Of a stretch of DNA of 64,000 bases, positions 40,801-44,731 are shown piece by piece. The notes under the pieces were generated by a model that had not been told where the DNA came from, searched no databases, and was given only the letters and a program-made list of their open reading frames with translations. This DNA comes from Amyelois transitella (Eukaryota; Arthropoda; Insecta; Lepidoptera; Pyralidae), in contig NC_083519.1 in the NCBI RefSeq assembly GCF_032362555.1, positions 1,877,501 through 1,941,500 on the forward strand, given 5' to 3'. Position 1 is the first letter of the stretch, and every line of letters starts with the position of its first letter. The position numbers and the translations under genes are program-made.

Positions 40801-42192
40801 TTGTAGTTGGTTACTATTTTTGTTGTACTTGAGGAATTTATTTATTTATTTAAAACTTCATTGAGCCTCAAAGATACAATAGGTGGACTTAATGCTAATA
40901 GCATTTACTATCAGTCAAACAGCAGTGCCGTGTGGTTCCCGGCACCAATACAAAAAAGAATGGGACCACTCCATCTCTTTCCCATGTATGTCGTAAAAGG
41001 TGACTAAGGGATAGGCTTACAAACTTGGGATTCTTTTTAGGCGATGGGCTAACCTGTCGCTATTTGAATCTCAATTCTATCATTAAGCCAAATAGCTGAA
41101 CGTGGCCATTTAGTCTTTTCAAGACTGCTGGCTCTGTCTACCCCGCAAGGGATATAGATGTGACCATATGTATATATGTATGTATCAGTCATACAATTTT
41201 CTTTTTTCTGCAATAAGCCTTGCGTGAAGAGAGTTATGAATGTGGATGAAGCGAAGGAAGTATGCAGAGATCGTGGCAAGTGGAAAGATATAGTTTCTGC
41301 CTACCCCTCCGGGAAAAATGCGTCATTTAATGTACGTATGTATGTATAAGTCGTGGATGCTAGTCTATTATTATATATTAGTATTTCAAAACAGTGCCGT
41401 CCGGTTTCCGACCCTTTAGAATACAACAACCTCATGTCTTGCTCATTAATGTCGTAAAAGGCGATTAAGAGATAATCTTGGGAACTTGAGGTCCCTATAA
41501 CATACTAGCTAGCAACCTGTCACTATTTGAATCTCAATTCCATCATTTAGCCATACAGCGGAAGGTGGCTTTTCAAAACTATTAGCTCTGCCTACTCCGC
41601 AAAGGATATAGACGTGAGTGGTTCTATTCTAACGTGCAAGAAACCACACGTTTTATGATATTTTCCTACATACATACAAACATATGGTCACGTCTATATC
41701 CCTTGCGGGGTAGACAGAGCCAACAGGCTTAAAAGGCTGAATGGCCACGTTCAGCTATTTGGCTTAATGATAGAATTGAGATTACAAATAGTGACAGGTT
41801 GCTAGCCCATCGCCTAACTAAGTATCCCAAGTTTGTAAGCCTATCCCTTAGTCGCCTTTTACGACATCCATGAGAAAGAGATGGAGTGGTCTTATTCTTT
41901 TTGTATTACACGGCACCTTACGCCACATATTTTCCTTTGTAAAAGAATACAAATGCAAAATTCATTACAGGTGGTTGAAGACTGGAAATTCATGTCCATG
42001 GTTTTGGACCGATTCTTCCTCTGGTTGTTCACCATCGCCTGCTTCGTGGGGACCTTCGGTATCATCTTCCAGTCTCCCTCGCTCTACGACACGAGGGTAC
42101 CAGTGGATCAGCAGATCTCATCAATCCCTATGAGGAAGAATAACTTCTTTTACCCGAAAGACATCGAGACTATTGGCATTCCGGTAGTTTAA
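4832..42192 (+). CDS. nAChRalpha8: nicotinic acetylcholine receptor alpha8 subunit, complete gene
   Basis: Coding exons: 4832-4883, 5822-6015, 6844-6972, 7908-8069, 9075-9231, 10118-10245, 11800-11975 (7A) or 11999-12174 (7B), 15220-15372, 18666-18781, 20339-20451, 41971-42192. All junctions are GT-AG and phases agree, giving 534 codons. The protein should be a cation-channel subunit of the neuronal plasma membrane, gated by acetylcholine. It shows a signal peptide (about 1-18), [10 protein letters not shown] (loop A), the Cys loop C152-C166, GSWTYNG (loop B), vicinal C225-C226 in YYPCCPE (loop C, alpha type), and four membrane segments. GEK precedes TM2, as in cation-selective channels. Insect alpha8/SBD features recalled from the family include [24 protein letters not shown] and KYSLPDYDD in the TM3-TM4 loop. 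Drosophila SBD lacks the CC pair, while other insects' alpha8 keeps it as here. The assignment to the family is near certain; alpha8 rather than another alpha subunit is strongly favoured. Confidence 0.95.
5193..5270 (+). repeat. SINE-A 3' end
   Basis: 5'-truncated copy in intron 1 that carries 'tcaagactgttggctctgtc' and 'taccccgcaagggatataga' and ends in a short ATGT-type tail. Confidence 0.75.
5395..5597 (+). repeat. tRNA-headed SINE-C
   Basis: The head has an A-box-like 'gtggcgctagtgcgctt' and a B box 'gggttcgaatccc'. The body ends near 'ttgtcccgtatatattta'. The same family lies at 18785-19037, 40156-40405, 54306-54620 and 56268-56516. Confidence 0.8.
5600..5814 (-). mobile_element. Helitron abutting exon 2
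   Basis: Minus-strand element. Its 3' end reads CCGGGACAGCTAG and its 5' part reads 'tatataaaattctcgtgtc'. The 5' end lies about 8 nt before the exon 2 splice acceptor, so most of the sequence where a polypyrimidine tract would sit is element-derived. Confidence 0.7.
5822..6015 (+). CDS. nAChRalpha8: nAChR alpha8 exon 2
   Basis: Encodes the N-terminal helix and first beta strands (residues about 18-82): [16 protein letters not shown], then [23 protein letters not shown] is a possible N-glycosylation site. The acceptor is 'tacattccag' and the donor 'caGGTCAGTG' is phase 0. Confidence 0.93.
6261..6399 (+). pseudogene. decayed duplicate of nAChR exon 2
   Basis: It aligns without slippage to exon 2 positions 5853-6015, except for one in-frame 24-nt deletion that removes the codons for LKLSQLME. 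Recognisable blocks are 'gatccgacc', 'tctgacattctgacggtcag' and 'gtcatgactaccaatct'. In the ancestral frame there are three stops: TAA in the NYN region, TAG at the Trp of NLWVE, and TAG at the final Gln. The donor GTAAGC is still intact, but no good acceptor is evident. It is a dead tandem exon copy, possibly once an alternative exon. Confidence 0.88.
6844..6972 (+). CDS. nAChRalpha8: nAChR alpha8 exon 3 (loop A)
   Basis: Residues 83-125: [20 protein letters not shown] then [16 protein letters not shown]. The acceptor is 'tatttttgcag' and the donor GAG|GTAAAA; both ends are phase 0. In many insect alpha genes an intron separates the EYG/GVEM portions; here they form one 129-nt exon. Trp120 in NNWDG, where most alpha subunits have Ala, is an alpha8/SBD trait. 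Confidence 0.93.
7225..7370 (+). repeat. SINE-D body fragment
   Basis: Carries 'gggtcaggttcccctaaaac', 'gcggaggtcagatgggaatc' and a diverged end, in intron 3. Confidence 0.6.
7455..7655 (-). mobile_element. gypsy-like LTR fragment
   Basis: On the minus strand it reads 'tctggcggctacttgctgg', 'aaacccacgccctctt', then AATAAAGGTTGTAG, a typical LTR polyadenylation region. It is about collinear with the LTR at 59267-59935, where a tRNA-Lys-type primer-binding site follows. Confidence 0.65.
7795..7860 (-). repeat. retroposon family G fragment
   Basis: Short block containing 'aaaggcggacttatcgcta' and 'agcaatctc'. Copies also lie at 28525-28625 and 50604-50740. Confidence 0.5.
7908..8069 (+). CDS. 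nAChRalpha8: nAChR alpha8 exon 4 (Cys loop, loop B)
   Basis: Residues 126-179. It holds Cys152 and Cys166 with 13 residues between them ([13 protein letters not shown]), the signature disulphide loop, and GSWTYNG of loop B. The acceptor is 'catctttcag'; the donor CAG|GTAGTATTT is phase 0 and lies 17 nt before a SINE-A insertion. Confidence 0.95.
8087..8354 (-). mobile_element. SINE-A copy with target-site duplication
   Basis: Reference full-length copy, flanked by a perfect 13-bp duplication TATTTACACTGAA at 8074-8086 and 8355-8367. That footprint shows insertion by target-primed retrotransposition. The element has a (CATA)n end, the hairpin regions 'gtcttgaaaagac' and 'tctatatcccttgcggggta', and a terminal GTGCCG inverted repeat. 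No protein is encoded. Confidence 0.9.
8866..9019 (-). repeat. SINE-A 5' half
   Basis: Contains 'aaatagtgacaggtcgcccg' through 'ggtgccgggaaccacacggc'. It ends 55 nt before the exon 5 acceptor. Confidence 0.8.
9075..9231 (+). CDS. nAChRalpha8: nAChR alpha8 exon 5 (loop C)
   Basis: Residues 180-231. It ends with [11 protein letters not shown]; the adjacent Cys225-Cys226 pair defines an alpha subunit and contacts agonist. The acceptor is 'ggttcaaaag', with the pyrimidine run tttcccccttt upstream. The donor G|GTAATG is phase 1. Confidence 0.95.
9460..10047 (-). pseudogene. candidate 5'-truncated retrocopy in intron 5
   Basis: Minus strand: an open frame of about 107 codons (10047-9724) begins directly after a TGA, has no ATG start, and ends in an acidic tail (NTDTDESD). 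It includes [20 protein letters not shown] and [15 protein letters not shown]. About 210 nt of AT-rich trailer follow, then an A-rich AATAAATAAATAAAATAAAA run at about 9510-9460. Frame, trailer and tail together look like a retroposed mRNA or a LINE 3' end. I do not recognise the protein. Confidence 0.45.
10118..10245 (+). CDS. nAChRalpha8: nAChR alpha8 exon 6 (TM1)
   Basis: Residues 232-274: [21 protein letters not shown]1, then [13 protein letters not shown] at the inner mouth is the cation-selectivity motif. The acceptor is 'ttcttttgtttcag'; the donor AAG|GTACGTACG is phase 0. Confidence 0.95.
10246..11799. other. intron 6, no other feature
   Basis: AT-rich intron sequence. I recognise no repeat family or exon in it; it is one of the few repeat-poor stretches. 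Confidence 0.6.
11800..11975 (+). CDS. nAChRalpha8: nAChR alpha8 exon 7A (TM2-TM3, alternative)
   Basis: Encodes [20 protein letters not shown] (TM2), then [18 protein letters not shown] and TM3, ending HF plus two bases (phase 2). In TM2 numbering, position 4' is Cys, 9' is Val and 17' is Gly. The acceptor is 'ttctctcccttag'; the donor is CAG|GTAATATATG. Exon 7B has the same length and phases, so either fits between exons 6 and 8. Including both would shift the frame. Confidence 0.92.
11999..12174 (+). CDS. nAChRalpha8: nAChR alpha8 exon 7B (TM2-TM3, alternative)
   Basis: Encodes [20 protein letters not shown], then the same [18 protein letters not shown], and a TM3 with WMTVLVLNV in place of WVTVVILNV. 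Relative to 7A: Cys to Ser at 4', Gly to Leu at 17', and Val-to-Met and Val/Ile changes in TM3. Many third bases differ, so the duplication is old yet both copies stay open. The acceptor is 'cttttctcgtag'; the donor is TAG|GTGAGT. It lies 23 nt after exon 7A. Confidence 0.92.
12175..13364. other. intron 7, first part
   Basis: AT-rich. A decayed SINE-D body can be traced at about 12590-12790 ('caaattccggaaactggat', 'gactggagttgcttcgtgta'). No third TM2-TM3 exon copy is visible. Confidence 0.55.
13365..13995. repeat. SINE-A remnant and SINE-D bodies
   Basis: Positions 13365-13470 carry a decayed minus-strand SINE-A ('gacaggttgctagcccatcg'). Positions 13690-13995 (+) carry SINE-D sequence twice ('gatccaatacgggttaggtt', then the fuller 'ccagagtggtgaggatgtaa'). 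Confidence 0.6.
13996..15219. other. intron 7, last part
   Basis: AT-rich sequence with no recognised repeat or exon. Confidence 0.55.
15220..15372 (+). CDS. nAChRalpha8: nAChR alpha8 exon 8 (start of cytoplasmic loop)
   Basis: Reads [18 protein letters not shown], then [19 protein letters not shown] and NGYTNELEM. The MSPW..KLFL..MPKL amphipathic segment after TM3 is shared by neuronal subunits; KYSLPDYDD resembles alpha8/SBD. The acceptor is 'attttctcttag'; the donor AG|GTACGT is phase 2. Confidence 0.94.
15549..15962. repeat. SINE-A pair (minus, then plus fragment)
   Basis: Positions 15549-15814 hold a near-complete minus-strand SINE-A with an imperfect flanking match (gcgcgtttaat / gctcgtttaat). 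Positions 15852-15962 hold a diverged plus-strand 3' half ending in atgtatgtatg. Confidence 0.75.
16540..16797 (-). repeat. SINE-A copy
   Basis: Diverged copy running from 'gtatacccttgcggggtaga' to 'gacgggaaccacacggcaca'. Confidence 0.75.
16855..16990. other. GC-rich island in intron 8
   Basis: A CpG-rich block ('cgcatcgcgtcgcatcgctc', 'gcaccgcgccggctcagtcc', 'tgcgccgacgaccacatac') in an AT-rich intron. It is not coding in any sustained frame and not obviously a repeat. Its function is unknown. Confidence 0.4.
17067..17205 (+). repeat. SINE-A 5' half
   Basis: Starts 'gtgccgtgtggttcccggca' and stops at 'gccgatgggct'. The 3' tail is missing. Confidence 0.8.
17648..17910 (+). repeat. SINE-A copy
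   Basis: Full length, from 'gtgccgtgtggttcccggca' to 'gtaaccgtatgtatgtatgt'. Confidence 0.85.
17996..18168 (-). mobile_element. Helitron-like repeat
   Basis: Starts CTAGCGACCCGCCCTGGCTT and contains 'ccgcatcaaaatccgttgcg'. It ends 'ttatactatgtagtga'. This is a second, distinct CTAG-ended lepidopteran family. Confidence 0.6.
18172..18335 (-). repeat. SINE-A fragment
   Basis: Carries 'gacagagccaacagtctcga' through 'tggagtggccttattc'. Both ends are decayed. Confidence 0.7.
18399..18651 (+). repeat. SINE-A abutting exon 9
   Basis: Full-length copy ending 'cgtggccgtatgtatgtg', only 14 nt before the exon 9 acceptor. Any branch point or pyrimidine tract for exon 9 must lie largely within this element. 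Confidence 0.85.
18666..18781 (+). CDS. nAChRalpha8: nAChR alpha8 exon 9 (cytoplasmic loop)
   Basis: Reads [19 protein letters not shown], then [20 protein letters not shown]. The sequence is Ser/Asp-rich, typical of the TM3-TM4 cytoplasmic loop with possible phosphosites. The acceptor 'atctcaacagcag' is weak in pyrimidines; the donor is G|GTAAAATAAA. TEs lie 14 nt upstream and about 3 nt downstream. Confidence 0.9.
18785..19037 (-). repeat. SINE-C abutting exon 9 donor
   Basis: Minus-strand copy. Its (AAAT)n tail starts inside the intronic half of the exon 9 donor, and its tRNA-like head ends 'gccacagaggccgtc', with B box complement 'gggattcgaaccc'. Confidence 0.85.
19087..19357 (+). mobile_element. 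non-autonomous Helitron
   Basis: Starts TCTATACTAATATATAAAAC and ends 'cgcggacgaagtcgcgggca' + cagCTAG|T. It is full length. Confidence 0.85.
19358..20142. repeat. three SINE-A copies, two in inverted tail-to-tail pair
   Basis: Positions 19358-19495 carry a minus fragment directly after the Helitron. Positions 19670-19868 carry a plus copy and 19880-20142 a minus copy; they meet at a shared (ATGT/CATA)n tract and form a large inverted repeat. A further minus 5' fragment lies at 20220-20275, ending 63 nt before exon 10. Confidence 0.8.
20339..20451 (+). CDS. nAChRalpha8: nAChR alpha8 exon 10 (pre-TM4)
   Basis: Reads [20 protein letters not shown], then [18 protein letters not shown]. This is the amphipathic helix before TM4 that lines the cytoplasmic portal in neuronal receptors. 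The acceptor is 'cttttcaccacag'; the donor GAG|GTTAGT is phase 0. Confidence 0.94.
20740..20999 (+). mobile_element. non-autonomous Helitron
   Basis: Starts TCTATACTAGTATTATAAAG and ends CTAG at 20996-20999 after a slightly altered hairpin (cgcggaacgtagtcgcggg). Confidence 0.85.
21003..21245 (-). repeat. SINE-A copy
   Basis: Lies directly next to the preceding Helitron and runs to 'tattggtgccgggcac'. Confidence 0.8.
21616..21890 (+). mobile_element. non-autonomous Helitron
   Basis: Starts TCTATACTAATATTATAAAG and ends 'acgaagtcgcgggcaccgCTAG'. It is full length. Confidence 0.85.
21903..22010 (-). repeat. SINE-A fragment
   Basis: Carries 'atagtcacgtctatctccct' and 'ttgcgggttagacagcgcca', with internal loss. 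Confidence 0.7.
22300..22552 (+). mobile_element. SINE-A copy with target-site duplication
   Basis: Flanked by a perfect 13-bp duplication TATATTTTTCGCC at 22287-22299 and 22553-22565. It is one of the youngest-looking insertions here. Confidence 0.88.
22566..24627. other. intron 10 unique sequence
   Basis: Mostly AT-rich, with no gene. Positions 23870-24060 hold a frame-shifted fragment reminiscent of a LINE 3' region ('gataatggctggacgtcgca', 'gaaatgtcagaaagcggacc'), which is too decayed to classify. Confidence 0.45.
24628..25010 (-). mobile_element. LINE-E non-LTR retrotransposon 3' end
   Basis: The minus strand encodes the C-terminus of a reverse-transcriptase ORF ([37 protein letters not shown]), then a non-coding 3' end with 'ctacccctccgggaaagagg' and an ATGT-type tail. 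It is 5'-truncated, as usual for LINEs. Confidence 0.85.
25198..25353 (+). mobile_element. Helitron 5' half
   Basis: Starts TCTATACTTTTATTATAAAG and breaks off at 'catcacgctgcaactta'. The 3' hairpin is absent. Confidence 0.75.
25380..25850. repeat. two family-F fragments
   Basis: Positions 25380-25500 ('ggttgatgtcaaattaatta', 'gaagaagcggtaacaaattg') and 25740-25850 ('cgccgcttcttctacacatg', 'ggaagcggtagtagttata') are facing, inverted fragments. Confidence 0.55.
25903..26160 (-). repeat. SINE-A copy
   Basis: Full length and close to consensus, from 'catacatacatatggtcacg' to 'ggtgccgggaaccacacggc'. Confidence 0.88.
26511..26896 (+). repeat. 193-bp tandem duplication containing SINE-A
   Basis: Two consecutive 193-bp units (26511-26703, 26704-26896). 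Each consists of 'ttgaattacattgatagtgt', a SINE-A 5' half and 'taattattaaaaaccatctt'. Apart from the first bases at the junction, I see one substitution (ccaatAgatatc versus ccaatGgatatc). Confidence 0.92.
26897..27764. other. intron 10 unique sequence
   Basis: No repeat or exon recognised. Confidence 0.5.
27765..27950 (+). repeat. SINE-A, 3' truncated
   Basis: Carries 'cgtgtggttcccggcaccaa' to 'ggtaaatagctgaaca'. Confidence 0.8.
28525..28962. repeat. family-G fragment and LINE-E tail
   Basis: Positions 28525-28625 (-) read 'actctttattgcaccataag' and 'ggcggacttatcgctaaagc'. Positions 28915-28962 (+) are a bare LINE-E 3' tail ('tctacccctccgggaaagag', gcgtgattttatgtatg). Confidence 0.65.
29170..29400 (-). 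repeat. SINE-A with duplicated flank
   Basis: A SINE-A at 29226-29385 follows a flank ('ctggcatcccacggcactat', 'aacatcata') that recurs at 33300-33370. The pair therefore descends from a larger duplicated or compound unit. Confidence 0.7.
29799..30037 (+). repeat. SINE-A copy
   Basis: Near full length, from 'gtgcggtgtggttcccggca' to 'gtgatcatatgtatgtatgt'. Confidence 0.85.
30038..31213. other. intron 10 unique sequence
   Basis: No repeat or exon recognised. The minus-strand frame at 30818-31111 has no splice or homology support. Confidence 0.5.
31214..31369. repeat. 78-bp tandem duplication
   Basis: Two diverged units start at 31214 and 31292, each with 'attaaccagacaaa', 'tatctattgacttacattgt' and 'gacacacctac'-like blocks. 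Confidence 0.8.
31838..32096. repeat. chimeric inverted SINE-A
   Basis: It begins as a plus-strand SINE-A 5' half (ggatcccggcaccaatagaa) and switches near 31930 to a minus-strand copy that ends 'ggtaccatgaaccacacggc'. It is a fold-back structure rather than two whole insertions. Confidence 0.7.
32100..33058. other. intron 10, mostly unique
   Basis: AT-rich. A decayed minus-strand SINE-C head can be traced at 32510-32580 ('gatcgaacccaatcacgaca', 'accgcgccacaaaggc'). Confidence 0.5.
33060..33230 (-). repeat. SINE-D body
   Basis: Carries 'gtgactcccgtctggcttcc' and 'gtaggggaacctagcccata'. Confidence 0.6.
33300..33530 (-). repeat. SINE-A with duplicated flank (second copy)
   Basis: See 29170-29400. 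Here the flank reads 'gctgggaacccacggcacta' and the SINE follows from about 33372 to 'tttaaaagcctatcccta'. Confidence 0.7.
33915..34147 (-). repeat. SINE-A copy
   Basis: Lost part of its tail-side stem ('acagagcagttttgaaatac') but keeps 'ggtgccgggaaccacacggc'. Confidence 0.8.
34412..34821. repeat. inverted SINE-A pair
   Basis: A minus copy at 34412-34665 is followed by a plus 3' half at 34695-34821 ending 'accatatgtatgtatgt'. Confidence 0.8.
35038..35120 (+). repeat. GC-rich duplicated segment, copy 1
   Basis: Shares 'cggacggaaaccgtgttacc', 'ccggcgccgtgc' and 'ccaatagataca' with 35572-35665. Confidence 0.75.
35225..35460 (+). repeat. SINE-D with tRNA-like head
   Basis: Head 'gtggtcgaatcggtaaagtg' and B box 'caggttcgaatcccacttcg', then the body 'gtggtgaaacctgcacattc'. 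The TATA-less head and the attached body mark it as a SINE, not a tRNA gene. A Helitron 3' end (hairpin plus CTAG) follows at 35485-35530. Confidence 0.75.
35572..35665 (+). repeat. GC-rich duplicated segment, copy 2
   Basis: Second copy of the 35038-35120 segment, with a diverged middle after 'ccggcgccgtgc'. Confidence 0.75.
35788..35843. repeat. perfect 26-bp hairpin, 4-nt loop
   Basis: Arms 35788-35813 (ttcctatgttttattcttcg...) and 35818-35843 are exact reverse complements. The loop is agag. Confidence 0.95.
35844..36719. other. intron 10, mostly unique
   Basis: Contains a decayed minus-strand LINE-E tail at about 36386-36500 ('acttgccatgattcttgcgc'). Otherwise nothing is recognised. Confidence 0.5.
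36720..36772. repeat. 25-bp near-perfect hairpin, 3-nt loop
   Basis: Arms 36720-36744 and 36748-36772 ('cagttcgatcataagccatg' and its complement) differ at one base. The loop is aac. Confidence 0.92.
36773..37514. other. intron 10 unique sequence
   Basis: No repeat or exon recognised. Confidence 0.5.
37515..37565 (+). repeat. half of a palindromic MITE
   Basis: 'cacgcgcgatgcagtttttatcgcgcgaac' region; it matches one arm of the MITE at 63850-63945. Confidence 0.55.
37664..37858 (-). repeat. SINE-A copy
   Basis: Carries 'acatatgatcacgtctatat' to 'agtcgccttttacgatatcc'. The GTGCCG end is missing. Confidence 0.8.
38430..38672 (+). repeat. SINE-A copy, diverged
   Basis: Carries 'tcgtgtggttcccggcactc' to 'gtgactatgtatgtatgtag'. 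Confidence 0.8.
38762..38961 (-). mobile_element. Helitron, minus strand
   Basis: 3' end on the minus strand is 'cgcggacgaagtcgcgggca' + cagCTAA. The 5' end directly meets the next element. Confidence 0.75.
38962..39299 (+). mobile_element. second Helitron-like family
   Basis: Starts TCTTATATATAAAAATGAAT and ends 'acgaagtctgtcgggtccgCTAG|T'. The body includes 'aagaacgcctggaccaattt'. Its 5' end is joined head to head with the 5' end of the preceding Helitron. Confidence 0.7.
39614..39681. repeat. 32-bp near-perfect hairpin, 4-nt loop
   Basis: Arms 39614-39645 and 39650-39681 ('aaattaatattgaggatgcg' and its complement) have one mismatch. The loop is taat. Confidence 0.95.
40156..40405 (+). 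repeat. SINE-C, near complete
   Basis: Head 'gacggcctctgtggcgcagc', B box 'gggttcgaatccc', body 'tggcctgggtcttggatgtt', end 'cccgtatatattta'. Best reference copy of the family in the window. Confidence 0.88.
40406..40923. other. intron 10 unique sequence
   Basis: No repeat or exon recognised. Confidence 0.5.
40924..41190 (+). repeat. SINE-A copy
   Basis: Full length, from 'gtgccgtgtggttcccggca' to 'gtgaccatatgtatatatgt'. A short flanking match tatcagtca suggests a target duplication. Confidence 0.87.
41213..41345 (+). mobile_element. LINE-E 3' tail
   Basis: Carries 'gaagagagttatgaatgtgg', 'gaagtatgcagagatcgtgg', 'ctacccctccgggaaaaatg' and a terminal atgtatgtat. Confidence 0.85.
41395..41917. 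repeat. two SINE-A copies upstream of exon 11
   Basis: Positions 41395-41625 hold a diverged plus copy. Positions 41671-41917 hold a minus copy with internal changes, ending 'ttacacggcacc' 53 nt before the exon 11 acceptor. Confidence 0.78.
41971..42192 (+). CDS. nAChRalpha8: nAChR alpha8 exon 11 (TM4, C-terminus)
   Basis: Reads [22 protein letters not shown]4 through [12 protein letters not shown], then an unusually long post-TM4 tail with [20 protein letters not shown], and TAA at 42190. The SLYDTR..D.Q.S.IP.RKNNF tail is shared with alpha8/SBD. The acceptor is 'attcattacag'. Confidence 0.95.
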   Translation: MVEDWKFMSMVLDRFFLWLFTIACFVGTFGIIFQSPSLYDTRVPVDQQISSIPMRKNNFFYPKDIETIGIPVV

Positions 42193-42466
42193 TTTTGAGA
42201 TTGGTTGCTCGGTTGTGCGCGGGCGCACAATATTGTCTTCATTTTTGTTTGATTGTAAGTTATTTGATTTGCATGATAGTTTAAATGTATAATTACACTA
42301 CTTGTTCTCTTTTGTTTATATTAAAAATATATATCTATTTATATTTATAAACAATCAAGTTAATGTCCGAAAGCTGATTTTAATTTTGTGGTGATTCACT
42401 CAAAATATATATCGGCATACGATATGTATGGATGGATGTATGGCAAAATGATTAAATTCTGATACA

Positions 42467-42472
42467 AATAAA
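42467..42472 (+). terminator. candidate poly(A) signal for nAChR alpha8
   Basis: AATAAA 275 nt after the stop codon. Other AATAAA hexamers lie at 42931, 42953 and 43347, so 3' UTR length is uncertain. Confidence 0.45.
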
Positions 42473-42647
42473 TGTTTTAGTTATCTTGACTTCTCTATCT
42501 GAGTCAAGTACCTATTTATTAAAGTCGACAATGAACAAGTACATTAAATTATCCTACATATAATTATATTATGCTCAACGAATATACTTGTAACAATTTA
42601 TGTTAAAAAAGTGGCAATAATAATCAGAAAAAATCATGTGTACTTAA

Positions 42648-42888
42648 TCTATACTAATCTCAGGAACTACTGGTTCGAATTGAAAAAATCTTTTTGTGTT
42701 GAATAGGCCAATTATCGAGGAAGGCTTTAGGCTATACTAATGTATGTATAACATCACGCTGCAACTATTAGAAGAGAAGAAATAATGGAAAATGTGAAAA
42801 AAAAACGGGGTAAATTATTCATCATTGAAGGCTTCTATGATGCTCAAAATAACTATTCCACGAGGGCGAACACAGCACACAACACTAG
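42648..42888 (+). mobile_element. Helitron with internal deletion
   Basis: Starts TCTATACTAATCTCAGGAAC (a stretch after the 5' end is lost) and ends CTAG at 42885. The terminal hairpin is degraded (cacgagggcgaacacag). Confidence 0.72.
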
Positions 42889-43480
42889 TTAACTAATAAG
42901 TATAAAAAACATGTTTTTGTTACTTATATGAATAAATTTGACGACCGCTCAAAATAAATCTATACACCTCAGTAGACTCGTCCCAAACACTCTACCATGA
43001 AAGTCTTCTTACTTATCTTAGAAATAGAAGTACGAATAAGTCCACTGCAAAATATATACTTAATTACGTATTATGTAATACTAATCAGTTTTTTTTTATA
43101 AAGCCATATTATTGAAACAATAATACTTAAATCAAGTTTCGAAGAAACGATGTCATTGTAATGGCTTTATCTTGTAATGGAAATTTTAAATAAGAATTTA
43201 ATGTAAACTTAACTTAAGATTTTAGAAATATAACTGGCTGTGACTATGAGTTTTTAATATTTTATAATTAAACCTAGATTTTAACTAGTGCATGTTTATT
43301 ATGATAATATTAGCTGCAACTGCAGTAAGATTAATGTTTTATGCACAATAAATATTATATAAAATATTTTTCGCTTTATTTGAAACACCTTTGATATAAT
43401 TATACCTAAGGTTGCAAAATGTATAATACCCCATGCAACATTGAACCAAGTTTGTTACCCTTATAAGGCTGGTTTTAGAG
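42889..43480. other. convergent intergenic / 3' UTR region
   Basis: AT-rich; no repeat recognised. It may contain the distal receptor 3' UTR. Confidence 0.45.
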
Positions 43481-43541
43481 TGACGCCGGCAACACGCGCC
43501 GTTGAGCAGCGCGTTGCAAACCGCGCGTTTGACCGGCGTCA
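43481..43541. repeat. short GC-rich palindromic element
   Basis: Bounded by TGACGCCGG and CCGGCGTCA, a perfect 9-bp inverted repeat. The interior is 'cacgcgccgttgagcagcgc' and similar, which is strongly GC-rich against its AT-rich flanks. It resembles a truncated MITE. Confidence 0.55.
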
Positions 43542-43746
43542 ATAAAAGAGCGTGAACAAATTTACAATGCATAGACTTGATGATGATTCATCCATTTTAA
43601 ATTATTTGACAAAATGGAGGACCTTGTTTACTTTCTAATCAATTAATTTAGTATACTTTATATCATCCACGTAAATGATAACTAATGTTTTGAAATACAT
43701 AAGCTAAAAGATACTGAACAACTATTATATGAATCTGGTAATTTAT

Positions 43747-43832
43747 GTAGCTGAGCTTGGCCTATCAGTCTTTTCAAGACTGTTGGCTTTGTCTACCCCG
43801 CAAGGGATATGGACGTAACGATATGTATGTAT
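43747..43832 (+). repeat. SINE-A 3' end
   Basis: Carries 'gcctatcagtcttttcaaga' to 'gtaacgatatgtatgtatg'. Confidence 0.8.
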
Positions 43833-44671
43833 GAATCTGTTGTGTGTGTAAGTGTCTCTAGCTACCTCCCTATCTTTTGTAAACTTAATGTTATGAAACG
43901 TGTCAATATTCCTCGCAAAAAAAGTTCTCCGTTAACATGAAAGCTTTCTAATTTAGAGCCAATTATAACGAGGTCTCTTAATTGGCCAAAGAGCCAGGTA
44001 CTCTTCATTTTACTGTGTACTAAATTTCCTGAATAGCTTTTTCAGACTTCGGTCTCGGGCCGAGGTGATTTATTTGAACAGTAAAAATTTAGATATTTCA
44101 GTACCTGCCAGTAACGGAACAAGTAGCACATAAAAATAAGTAATTTTTATAAGTTGTTCAATCTGCGTCTTCAAGAAAAAGAAACATAAAACATATTCAG
44201 AAATCTAAATATAATCTGGCATTGAGAAATTTGATAAGTACCTAGTGGAAGCTAAAATAAAATTTCTAAACATACATACATTTGATCACGTCTTTATTAC
44301 TTAAAGAGTAGCTACATTTGGCTAGTATGGCTCAATGATGGAAATGAAATTCGTTAAAACAAATGAAATTAAACTTGAATATAGGGTAAAGTGCTACCCT
44401 ACTCATATTTAAAGAGTAGAACTAGTAGGTATTATTCGGCTAATACACGTTGTATGAAAAAAAAACACAAATTTCTGTAGACCAACAAAAAAAATTTGTA
44501 ACTAAGTAAACAAAACGCAAACACCGCGGGCGGCCAAAGCAGAATTTTTTTGCGGCCTTTTTACTGTAGCCTAACCGGAAAAAAATATCCAGAAATCAAA
44601 TATCCAGAAATCAAATTTACTTGTCAACCTCATTTTGATTGATATAGAGAAAGTGGCCAGTATCAAAATCA

Positions 44672-44677
44672 TTTATT
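44672..44677 (-). terminator. poly(A) signal, proximal DM4/DM12 gene
   Basis: Minus-strand AATAAA 55 nt after the stop codon. Confidence 0.65.
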
Positions 44678-44731
44678 CAAAAATGGTAATTCAATTATAA
44701 AAAATGTCATCATAAATCAAGCAGCCGTTCG

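Larger units (their letters stand above)
20452..41970 (+). other. nAChR alpha8 intron 10 (21.5 kb)
   Basis: By far the longest intron of the gene, larger than the other nine combined. It is filled with SINE-A, Helitron, LINE-E, SINE-C and SINE-D copies and hairpins listed separately. Neither strand shows a credible nested gene. Confidence 0.85.
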
